Source of the DNA: JdFR-22 sp046537735
Lineage (GTDB): Archaea; Halobacteriota; Archaeoglobi; Archaeoglobales; Archaeoglobaceae
Direction of reading: 5' to 3'
DNA: 6,449 bases
Assembly (NCBI GenBank): GCA_046537735.1
Contig: JBKHKH010000109.1
Coordinates: 1-6,449 of the forward strand
Shown here one piece after another: positions 1 through 4,972 of this stretch. The notes beneath the pieces are model-generated. The model was not told where the DNA came from, made no database searches, and saw only the letters and a program-made list of their open reading frames with translations. Positions within the stretch are counted from its first letter, which is position 1. Every line of letters starts with the position of its first letter. Position numbers and translations under genes: made by a program.

Positions 1-362
1 ACTATAAAAGGCTCATCAAATCTACCCAGATAAGGAATTGCACCACATGGAATGGTGAAAAATGCATGTATCAAATCATAATCTTCTTTTTTTCTGAGAC
101 TTCTAGCTTTATTATACGCCTTCAAGCTATAACTTATGATTTCACTCTGTTTCCAATGATGGTACTGCTCTTTTTTTACATCCATCTTATATATATTAAT
201 ATTATCAGAATACTCTTGTTCTTTATAACTATCCTCTGAAGAAGTTACCAAATCAACCTCTAATTCTTTAGTATCTGCAAATTCGTATAGAATATATTTA
301 GTAGCATTTGCTGCTCCACCCCCTAGGGGAGGGAACTCATAATTAAGCATCAAAACTCTCAT
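1..362 (-). CDS. Glycosyltransferase family 4, N-terminal part (runs off left edge)
   Basis: Reading the minus strand from an ATG at 362-360 gives 120 open codons to the window edge, beginning MRVLMLNYEFPPLGGGAAN. This is the usual start of GT-B glycosyltransferases of family 4: a first beta strand, then a glycine-rich loop (PPLGGG, residues 11-16) that contacts the donor sugar nucleotide. Residues 94-113 (YDLIHAFFTIPCGAIPYLGR) match the family pattern D-x-I-H-A-x-F-x-x-P-x-G before the third strand. Such enzymes are cytoplasmic or membrane-associated and move sugars from nucleotide donors to glycans or lipid carriers; the acceptor cannot be told here. The donor-binding C-terminal half lies outside the window. 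Upstream on the same strand is only degraded coding sequence, so it may once have followed other surface-glycan genes. No clear ribosome binding site precedes the ATG. The family call is firm; the specific function is unknown. Confidence 0.88.
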   Translation of the reverse strand, partial: MRVLMLNYEFPPLGGGAANATKYILYEFADTKELEVDLVTSSEDSYKEQEYSDNINIYKMDVKKEQYHHWKQSEIISYSLKAYNKARSLRKKEDYDLIHAFFTIPCGAIPYLGRFDEPFI

Positions 363-398
363 AACTAACTATTTACTTATTAACATCACAATACCATC

Positions 399-802
399 CT
401 AAGGCCTACCAACCCTACCATCATCCTCTCTCCCGTTAACCATTTTGGGCACCACCGTCTCGTCATCCCAAGGCCTCCGGACTTCATCCGGATCCTCATA
501 CTCGTACAAATTGTTAACAAAGCACACCAGCATAGCCCTCTCATCACCACCAACAGAACCCGTGCCAGTAGCGCCATGGCACCGGCACTGCAAAGCATCA
601 CCAGTTAATATATCTCCTCAACTCTGAATCTCACCATCACAAACACATATCTCTATATCATCGCTCCCTTCAGACAAACAAAATAATCTACTACCTCTCG
701 TGCTTGTGCCATACCCTCACAATTCCGGGAGAGGTTAGAACACATTGCATACACCACCTCATTCACCTCATGTAGAAATCCTCCCTCATCAGCTTTATGG
801 GT
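399..802 (-). pseudogene. Degraded coding remnant, unknown family
   Basis: Two overlapping minus-strand frames together look like one eroded protein. From 802 to 653 the frame reads about 49 residues, including HEVNEVVYAMCSNLSRNCEG, then stops. A one-base shift near 665-680 joins it to a second frame that runs to a TAG at 401-399, broken only by a TGA at 620-618. That second frame contains DDIEICVCDGEIQ, then LQCRCHGATGTGSVGGDE and later LYEYEDPDEVRRPWDDE. Acidic residues, G-starting codons and the length of the open stretches favour real former coding sequence. The end lies 36 bases before the glycosyltransferase start, as in an operon. I do not recognise the family. The base composition is higher in G+C than in the adjacent glycosyltransferase. 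Sequencing error is an alternative to decay, but two lesions close together make decay likelier. Confidence 0.42.
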
Positions 803-833
803 TTAACTTTGAGGGGTAACATATTTCACCTCA

Positions 834-1058
834 AGTTCCAATTGCAAAAGGTTGAGGACAATAACGTAACGGACCTCCAACTAAAAGATTTTTCATATCG
901 TGTCTCAATGGCTTATGGTGGAGTGAGTTGATTATTTCTTCTATTTTCTTTAATTGGCAAACAGATATGTCTCTACCCCTATTACTGGATGAGGTCGGAA
1001 GAACTGGTCGCTTTTTTTCTCGAGGATAGATCTGAGAAATTGACTGGTGTTTAAAACA
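834..1058. pseudogene. Possible coding remnant, strand unclear
   Basis: Both strands stay largely open here. On the minus strand a 75-codon open stretch (1058 to 834) includes DISVCQLKKIEEIINSLHHK and GGPLRYCPQPFAIGT before a TGA at 833-831. It lies in the same frame as the second frame of the neighbouring remnant at 399-802, so it could be the N-terminal part of the same broken gene. On the plus strand an ATG at 797 starts a 44-residue frame (MGLTLRGNIFHLKFQLQKVE...) ending at 931, and the same frame reopens to 1053 with PYYWMRSEELVAFFLEDRSE. I cannot decide between the two readings, and neither matches a family I know. What is clear is that no intact gene of normal size lies here. Confidence 0.25.
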
Positions 1059-1085
1059 TTAACATATTATTATAGTAATAGTAAA

Positions 1086-1307
1086 TTACAATTCTAATAT
1101 TTCCTTGATCCTCTCAAAAACTTCCTCTACTTCAGGTTCATCACATCTTTTGTGCTCTTGAGGATTCTCTAAAGGAGATTCTTATTTTCAGAAAGTTAAG
1201 TCTCTCATTTAATATCTTATAGGGTCTCTTTTTTCTAAATTCTTAATAAAATTTAAAACTTTACAAAAGCCAATATAATTTTTATCCAGTAACTCCAGTA
1301 AACTGTG
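1086..1307 (-). pseudogene. Possible eroded ORF with three in-frame stops
   Basis: A single minus-strand frame reads LLELLDKNYIGFCKVLNFIK near 1300-1240, meets stops at 1211-1209, 1190-1188 and 1184-1182, then reopens as ESPLENPQEHKRCDEP and finishes with EVEEVFERIKEILEL before a TAA at 1088-1086. The last stretch looks like the helical C-terminus of a soluble protein. The persistence of one frame on both sides of the stops suggests point-mutation decay. No family is recognisable. The A+T content resembles that of the glycosyltransferase at the left edge, so it may be a relic of the same gene cluster. The evidence is composition and plausibility only. Confidence 0.27.
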
Positions 1308-1366
1308 TCAATTAGATATGGGTTTAAATTGTCTGTTTAGCCAAATAAGGTATTAAAAACCGAAAT

Positions 1367-1376
1367 AATTAAATAT
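1367..1376 (+). promoter_or_regulatory. TATA box for transposase gene
   Basis: AATTAAATAT, preceded by the purine-rich CGAAAT as a possible BRE, is centred about 26 bases before the transposase ATG at 1398. That spacing would place the transcription start at or next to the start codon, i.e. a leaderless message. This fits the absence of a ribosome binding site: the ATG follows a run of seven T. Confidence 0.5.
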
Positions 1377-1397
1377 GAGGCTGTGTAATCTTTTTTT

Positions 1398-2483
1398 ATG
1401 ATTGCTCGGTCTACAGTGGATAAAATTAATGGTGGAAGGTTCTCGGAGGTGGAATATGATGAGGTTTTGCTTGAGTTTGCTAGGGAGGTTTCTGGTAAGG
1501 TTGATGGTCTCTTCACCAAGAAAGAGAAGAGGGATGATTACATCATTGATTATTATAAGGTGGAGACCGTCAGATTCTTCCTGGGGTTTGCTCCCGTAGT
1601 TTTTTACGCTAATTTAAGGTGGAATAAAGAGTTAAGAGGGATTCTAAACCTTAGAGTTTTGAAGGAGTTCTCTAATTATGAGGATTTCAAGAAGAGGCTG
1701 GATAAAGCCAAGTTAAGGTTAGATAACATGGTTAAGAGGAACATCCAGGAAAAGGATGTTGAGTTGTATGCTCATGACTCCTTTATTCTTCCTGTGGACC
1801 TTAACCGAATAAGGTCGGGTAAGAAGGTGAAGGAAGGAGCCTATGATGTAGAGTTCTGTTATGATTCCTTGAATGGGGTTACGCCAGGGTTTATGGTTCA
1901 CACTCTAATTAATTTATCTAATTTCTCGGTCGTTGCCTGCGAAATCCATCCTAAGTCCAAGGCGAAGAAGGAGATTTGGAGTGAGATGGTGACCGAGAAC
2001 TTGGGTTCAGTTAATGGGAGGATCAAGGTAGTGATAGCTGATGCAGGATTCTTCGCCTACGACAACATCCTGTTACCCCTAAATCAGAGAGTTATTCCCG
2101 TGATTAAGGCGAGGAGCAACATAGATAAGGAGAAGCTGAAGAGAATGATAGCTAACCAGGCCATGAACTTATTGTGGTTTGACAGCAGATACAACCAGGT
2201 TTTAGATTATCTACAGGAAGATTTCGAGTTCATAATCCAGAAGGCAGTTGAAGGAGTCGACTCCTACCAAGAATTCGCTGGCGAGAGATACAAGATAGAG
2301 ATCTTCTTCAAAGTAGGTAAAGCACTCTTCGGATTAAAAGACCTGCACTGCTACTACCGCAAATACGCCATAACAGACGTCAAAATGATCTTATACTCAG
2401 CACAACTATTCTGCCAACTCTGTATTAAATACGGAATAAACATCGACCGCTTCGTAGAAAGAGTAAGACGAAGAAGGATTTAA
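1398..2483 (+). CDS. DDE transposase, IS4/IS5-like superfamily
   Basis: This 361-residue protein has the layout of a DDE (RNase H-fold) transposase that cuts and rejoins insertion-sequence ends. The N-terminal 110 residues are charged and helical, likely for DNA binding. The first acidic residue is probably D127 in YAHDSFILPVD (D134 is an alternative), the second D215 in VVIADAGFFAYDN. The third is E301 in ERYKIEIFFKVGKALFGL, which resembles the Y-x2-R-x3-E-type signature of IS4-like enzymes. The C-terminus is basic (RVRRRRI). Length and uninterrupted frame suggest it is intact and possibly active. The ATG is the first start after upstream stops and sits at leaderless distance from a TATA box. 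Terminal inverted repeats were not established, so the exact family (IS4, IS5, IS1182 or an unclassified archaeal group) remains open. It lies between decayed genes and a core-gene segment. Confidence 0.85.
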   Translation: MIARSTVDKINGGRFSEVEYDEVLLEFAREVSGKVDGLFTKKEKRDDYIIDYYKVETVRFFLGFAPVVFYANLRWNKELRGILNLRVLKEFSNYEDFKKRLDKAKLRLDNMVKRNIQEKDVELYAHDSFILPVDLNRIRSGKKVKEGAYDVEFCYDSLNGVTPGFMVHTLINLSNFSVVACEIHPKSKAKKEIWSEMVTENLGSVNGRIKVVIADAGFFAYDNILLPLNQRVIPVIKARSNIDKEKLKRMIANQAMNLLWFDSRYNQVLDYLQEDFEFIIQKAVEGVDSYQEFAGERYKIEIFFKVGKALFGLKDLHCYYRKYAITDVKMILYSAQLFCQLCIKYGINIDRFVERVRRRRI

Positions 2484-2672
2484 CAAACATAACAATTTTC
2501 TGGAGCAACCTATTTCAGGAAAGAAAGGCTATTACAACCAATCTAATTTTATAAAGAAAGTGGATAATGGAGACCCTAATTCTATACGGCTGGGTTCTGA
2601 TGAACTCTTTCAGCGATCAAAAAAATGAGTTTTTCAGGAAAGCATAAGTACGACATATAATAATATAGGAAT
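2484..2672. other. Intergenic gap after transposase
   Basis: This 189-base gap probably contains the right end of the insertion sequence, though no end is certain. It holds an 11-base direct repeat TTTCAGGAAAG at 2513-2523 and 2632-2642, and a 9-base match (GAGACCCTA, 2570-2578) that is the inverse of TAGGGTCTC at 1220-1228. A 26-codon ORF at 2567-2647 is too short and featureless to call. An A+T-rich stretch (2654-2667) lies just before the next gene. Confidence 0.4.
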
Positions 2673-3488
2673 ATGGATCTGGTTTTCACCCAAGAATTGA
2701 GGAATGAGGCGCATCAGGCTTATAAAAACATACCTGGTCTTATATGGATCCTCATTCCAGCCATCATCGCTCTGACAGCATTCAAAATAGAGAACCCCGT
2801 TAAACAGTCTCTATCCTTCATACCCGGCTCCTTTAACCTCTATCACCTCTATGCATCCCACTTCGTCCATTTCACCTTCCAGCACTTGAGCTCCAGCCTG
2901 ATGATCTATGTGGTCTTCGTGCTGGCAGCATATATCATCTTCATTAAAACCGACCACAAATCCATGTTCTGGAGATCCTACGCCATTGTGCTGGTGCTGG
3001 CTCCACTCATCGGCTCTCTTTCCTGGGTCACGGCCAGCCACATCTACCCCCACCTGGGAAGACTACAGATATACGGTTTTTCGACCATTACATCCGCGGC
3101 CATTGGGCTCTTCGGGTTCAGTATAATCCTGTACCTCAGATCCCTGAATGCAGAAAAGAACTCAGCCTTTCTGGCCATATTTGCCTTTGGAGTGGCTTTC
3201 GTACCCGCAATATACGGCTACTTCCTCCCCAGCGCCCTGTTGTTCCTCCTATGTATATTGGCCTTCATTTTCTCCACCCAGAACTCCTTGCTGGATAAAC
3301 GACATCTGGCAATAATCTTGGTGTGGCTGATACTATATCAGATAGGCGTACAGACCATGTTCCCCCCAGAGATATTCTACGATGGATATGCCATAAACAT
3401 TCCCTCACACTACGCCGGGTTCTCCACAGGGCTCATCCTGCCCATGTTCCTCACCCGATTGGATCCACCACTTGAACCTGAAACCTAG
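2673..3488 (+). CDS. Rhomboid-like intramembrane serine protease homologue
   Basis: A 271-residue polytopic membrane protein with roughly seven to eight hydrophobic segments (about 22-38, 74-92, 102-121, 131-155, 165-181, 184-201, 210-228 and 246-261). Rhomboid landmarks appear in order: a histidine-rich second segment (H63, H66, H71 in SHFVHFTFQHLSSSL), a serine in a GxS motif (S137 in YGFSTITSAAIG, where G-x-S-G is usual) and a late histidine in SHYAGFSTG (H246, matching H-x2-G-x3-G). Rhomboids cleave transmembrane substrates with this Ser-His pair. Two usual features differ: the asparagine of H-x3-N is serine here (S75), and the residue after the nucleophile is Thr, not Gly. Activity is therefore uncertain, and a non-proteolytic pseudo-rhomboid is possible. 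The ATG is the first start after an in-frame stop at 2661. The ribosome site is weak (AGG at 2667). It converges on the regulator gene, 16 bases away. Confidence 0.68.
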   Translation: MDLVFTQELRNEAHQAYKNIPGLIWILIPAIIALTAFKIENPVKQSLSFIPGSFNLYHLYASHFVHFTFQHLSSSLMIYVVFVLAAYIIFIKTDHKSMFWRSYAIVLVLAPLIGSLSWVTASHIYPHLGRLQIYGFSTITSAAIGLFGFSIILYLRSLNAEKNSAFLAIFAFGVAFVPAIYGYFLPSALLFLLCILAFIFSTQNSLLDKRHLAIILVWLILYQIGVQTMFPPEIFYDGYAINIPSHYAGFSTGLILPMFLTRLDPPLEPET

Positions 3489-3503
3489 CGGAAAAAATTC
3501 CGC
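3488..3503. terminator. Hairpin between convergent genes, possible bidirectional terminator
   Basis: GCGGAA-AAAA-TTCCGC is a perfect 6-base-pair stem with a four-base loop. It starts on the last base of the rhomboid-like gene's TAG and ends one base before the regulator's stop codon, filling the 16-base gap. Being symmetric, it could act on both transcripts. On the plus strand no T-run follows directly, so termination is inferred from position and symmetry. It might instead protect mRNA 3' ends. Confidence 0.5.
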
Positions 3504-3504
3504 A

Positions 3505-4077
3505 TTATCTCCACACTTTTCCCCTGTAATGACCGGTGATGGGACATCCAAGACAGATCTTATCCTTCCAGTAATCACAAACTCCGCAATTAGATCCGCA
3601 GGGTGCCTCTTTTGCCGGTTCGACGTGTATCCTCATGGGAACTACTGTGTCTCTCTCTGCTCTGACCATTATCCCCACATCTATATCGTGGACATCGGGA
3701 CTGGGCCTGATATGCTGGTCGACGATAGCCTCCAGGGTAGAGAGGTCCTCACAGATAAACATCATGGTAAGGTTCATGTTTCCAGCGACTATAAACCCAT
3801 TGAGGAAAAATGGACAGCCGTTAAACAGCTTTAGCAGATCTCTGGGCTGCCTGCATTTGACATCCACTTTTAAAATGTAGAGACCGGGTTCCTTTATGTT
3901 GACACCGTAACTGTGGTTCACGATACCTTTTTCCTTCATTTTCTTGATCCTGGCGCCAACAGAAGGTTGCGATAGACCAGTAAGTTTGGCTATTTTATCC
4001 TGAGATGCTTCAGGGTTCTCCTCCAGAACTTCAAGTATTATCTTATCTTTATCATCCAACTCAAAAAGACCGGGCAT
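3505..4077 (-). CDS. Lrp/AsnC-family regulator with C-terminal cysteine cluster
   Basis: This 190-residue protein starts with an AsnC-type winged helix-turn-helix (about residues 7-53: LDDKDKIILEVLEENPEAS, then LTGLSQPSVGARIKKMKEKG), where the second helix should read DNA. Residues 55-145 form a ferredoxin-like RAM-type region, the usual effector and oligomerisation module. The unusual part is the tail, with five cysteines spaced C160-x3-C164-x2-C167-x7-C175-x2-C178, followed by P-I-T-G-H-Y-R-G. C75 and C88 lie in the middle domain. The tail could bind zinc or an iron-sulphur cluster and make the regulator respond to metal or redox state; this is inference. It does not match the spacing of TRASH metal-sensor domains as I know them. 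The gene lies 21 bases after a 52-codon ORF on the same strand, suggesting an operon, and a TATA-like TTTAAATA overlaps that ORF's stop. The target genes are unknown. Confidence 0.85.
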   Translation of the reverse strand: MPGLFELDDKDKIILEVLEENPEASQDKIAKLTGLSQPSVGARIKKMKEKGIVNHSYGVNIKEPGLYILKVDVKCRQPRDLLKLFNGCPFFLNGFIVAGNMNLTMMFICEDLSTLEAIVDQHIRPSPDVHDIDVGIMVRAERDTVVPMRIHVEPAKEAPCGSNCGVCDYWKDKICLGCPITGHYRGKVWR

Positions 4078-4095
4078 GTTTCATCATCACTTTTT

Positions 4096-4103
4096 TATTT
4101 AAA
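4096..4103 (-). promoter_or_regulatory. Possible internal TATA box for the regulator gene
   Basis: The minus strand reads TTTAAATA here, close to the archaeal consensus, centred about 22 bases before the regulator's ATG (4077). It could drive a leaderless regulator message separate from the upstream small gene, whose TAA stop overlaps it (4101-4099). Confidence 0.4.
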
Positions 4104-4257
4104 TTACTCCGTTCACACCTGTGTGCGTAGATAAGGGCGCTTCACACAGAATGGTTCCTTCGCCTTCCTTCCACATATGCTGGACTGGGGGTCCCTCCCG
4201 TGCATTCGCTATATCCGCTAAGCTATTTACAATCGACCTTACTTCAATTTCAATCAT
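4099..4257 (-). CDS. Small 52-residue protein upstream of the regulator
   Basis: An ATG at 4257-4255 opens a 52-codon frame ending in TAA at 4101-4099. The product begins MIEIEVRSIVNSLADIANAR, continues with EGPPVQHMWKEGEGTILCEA and ends PLSTHTGVNGVI. A first amphipathic helix (about 1-20) is followed by a more polar half with one cysteine (C38) and two histidines. Support for a real gene: an in-frame TAA lies one codon before the ATG, so the start is forced; a purine-rich GGGGGTAAG precedes it; a TATA box sits at the right distance; and the codons look protein-like. It lies 21 bases before the Lrp-type gene on the same strand, so the two probably share a transcript. No signal peptide or membrane segment is seen. 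I do not recognise the family. A partner, effector sensor or leader-type role for the regulator is possible but unproven. Confidence 0.62.
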   Translation of the reverse strand: MIEIEVRSIVNSLADIANAREGPPVQHMWKEGEGTILCEAPLSTHTGVNGVI

Positions 4258-4288
4258 GTCTTACCCCCAAGACCTGTTAATTATGATG

Positions 4289-4300
4289 GTATATAAGCTT
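4289..4300 (-). promoter_or_regulatory. BRE/TATA promoter of the small gene-regulator operon
   Basis: The minus strand reads GAAAGCTTATATACC: a purine-rich BRE followed by TTATATA. It is centred about 37 bases before the small gene's ATG, which predicts a transcription start near 4268 and a short leader of about ten bases containing GGGGGTAAG. This is one of the best promoter matches in the window. Confidence 0.6.
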
Positions 4301-4383
4301 TCTGTTATATTATCTATAACCTATAGCCATAAACGGTGTTTAATTTTTGGATTATAAAAAAATTTAAAGGTAAACCAGTAGCG

Positions 4384-4397
4384 TTGCTTATTGCTTA
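4384..4397 (+). repeat. Tandem TTGCTTA pair upstream of YlbF-family promoter
   Basis: TTGCTTA occurs twice head-to-tail, ending about 15 bases before the presumed TATA element at 4412. Archaeal activators often bind just upstream of BRE/TATA, so this could be a regulator site. No protein can be assigned. Confidence 0.3.
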
Positions 4398-4410
4398 CCC
4401 CATTACTATA

Positions 4411-4421
4411 TCATATAAATT
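4411..4421 (+). promoter_or_regulatory. Likely TATA box for the YlbF-family gene
   Basis: TCATATAAATT is the best TATA-like element between the preceding divergent promoter and the gene. A start about 26 bases downstream would give a leader of roughly 50 bases that includes the AGGGTGTAAC repeats and the ribosome binding site. A competing A/T-rich element (AAAAAAATTTAAA) lies at 4356-4368. Confidence 0.4.
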
Positions 4422-4452
4422 ATTTTTCTGAAGTTCGGGGAAAAACTAAAAT

Positions 4453-4474
4453 AGGGTGTAACTCAGGGTGTAAC
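4453..4474 (+). repeat. 10-base direct repeat in the YlbF-family leader
   Basis: AGGGTGTAAC occurs at 4453-4462 and again at 4465-4474, a 12-base period, just upstream of the ribosome binding site at 4481. It could be a protein or RNA binding site in the 5' leader, or operator half-sites one helical turn apart. Confidence 0.5.
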
Positions 4475-4480
4475 AAAAAA

Positions 4481-4487
4481 AGGTGAT
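4481..4487 (+). promoter_or_regulatory. Ribosome binding site of the YlbF-family gene
   Basis: AGGTGAT matches the complement of the 16S rRNA 3' end and lies six bases before the ATG at 4494. It fixes the start and is the clearest such site in the window. Confidence 0.75.
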
Positions 4488-4493
4488 TCGATT

Positions 4494-4850
4494 ATGGTTT
4501 CTGACACGATTAAAGAGAAAGCTGTTAATCTCGCTTCTGAGATTAAAGAAACAGAAGAGTATAGAGAGATGAAAGAAAAGGAAGAAGTGTTTAAAGAGGA
4601 TTCTGAGGCTCAAGAATTACTTTCCGAGTTCCAAACAAAACAACAGGATTTTATCTCCAAAAGACAATCCGGAGAAGTTGACCAGGAACTGATAAACGAG
4701 CTAACCAGTATCCAGGAAAAGCTAAAAGAAAAGGATTCTATGGTCAACCTGGGCGACTCCTACAGCAAATTCATGGAAGTACTGGGAGAGGTCGTAGAGA
4801 CAATAAGCAGCGAAATAAACTTCGACATCGGAGAACTGTACCGCAAATAG
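4494..4850 (+). CDS. YlbF/YmcA-family protein
   Basis: This 118-residue, highly charged, almost wholly helical protein has no cysteine or membrane segment. It matches the YlbF/YmcA (Com_YlbF) pattern: a first helix with LASEIKETEEYREMKEKEE (14-32), a D-x-E-A-Q-E-L-L-x-E-F turn-helix (36-46), a QQDFISKRQSGE segment (50-61), a paired helix (66-82), then NLGDSYSKFMEVLGEVVETI (85-104) as the closing helix. Members form helical bundles and oligomers. In Bacillus subtilis YlbF, YmcA and YaaT form a complex that supports RNase Y-dependent mRNA maturation and affects competence and biofilm formation. The archaeal role is not established, and the other two partners are absent here. The length is normal. 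The start is set by AGGTGAT at 4481. It is alone on its strand and converges on lysC. A 10-base inverted repeat spans its stop codon. Confidence 0.82.
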   Translation: MVSDTIKEKAVNLASEIKETEEYREMKEKEEVFKEDSEAQELLSEFQTKQQDFISKRQSGEVDQELINELTSIQEKLKEKDSMVNLGDSYSKFMEVLGEVVETISSEINFDIGELYRK

Positions 4851-4912
4851 ATACTAACACTCTAATTATTTCGTTTTTATTTCTCTTTCTTTTAAAGGAT
4901 CTGTATCTATTT
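4845..4912 (+). terminator. Possible terminator region after the YlbF-family gene
   Basis: AAATAGATAC (4845-4854) includes the stop codon and is a perfect inverse match to GTATCTATTT (4903-4912). Between them lie T-rich tracts (4870-4893, including CGTTTTTATTTCTCTTTCTTTT) of the kind that end archaeal transcripts. Termination most likely needs only the T tracts; the long-range stem is an extra observation. Confidence 0.45.
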
Positions 4913-4972
4913 TTCCTAACAGTATTGTACTGAAGAGAAGCAGTTACAGGTTACAGGATCTCTTGATTGCTT

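Noticed and set aside
320..329. Palindrome CCCCTAGGGG
   Set aside because: It encodes the Pro-Leu-Gly part of the glycosyltransferase PPLGGG loop, so the symmetry is explained by codons.
445..627. Plus-strand 60-codon ORF rich in Ser and Thr
   Set aside because: It looks like the mirror of the minus-strand remnant, with the composition expected of an antisense frame.
1378..1391. GAGGCTGTGTAATC as the left insertion-sequence end, paired with ATTACAACC near 2531-2539
   Set aside because: The match needs gaps, and the transposase TATA box would fall outside the element.
2567..2647. 26-codon ORF METLILYGWVLMNSF...
   Set aside because: It is very short, has no ribosome site of note and no recognisable feature; such an ORF is expected by chance.
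3472..3880. Plus-strand ORFs of 120 and 81 codons
   Set aside because: They overlap the Lrp-type gene on the opposite strand and show no domain or initiation signal.
4121..4357. Plus-strand 78-codon ORF
   Set aside because: It lies antisense to the 52-residue ORF, which has a better start, promoter and composition; no ribosome site precedes this one.
4920..4932. Short palindrome CAGTA-TTG-TACTG and tandem TTACAGG at 4944-4957
   Set aside because: Both are short and lie in a convergent gap with no positional meaning that I can support.
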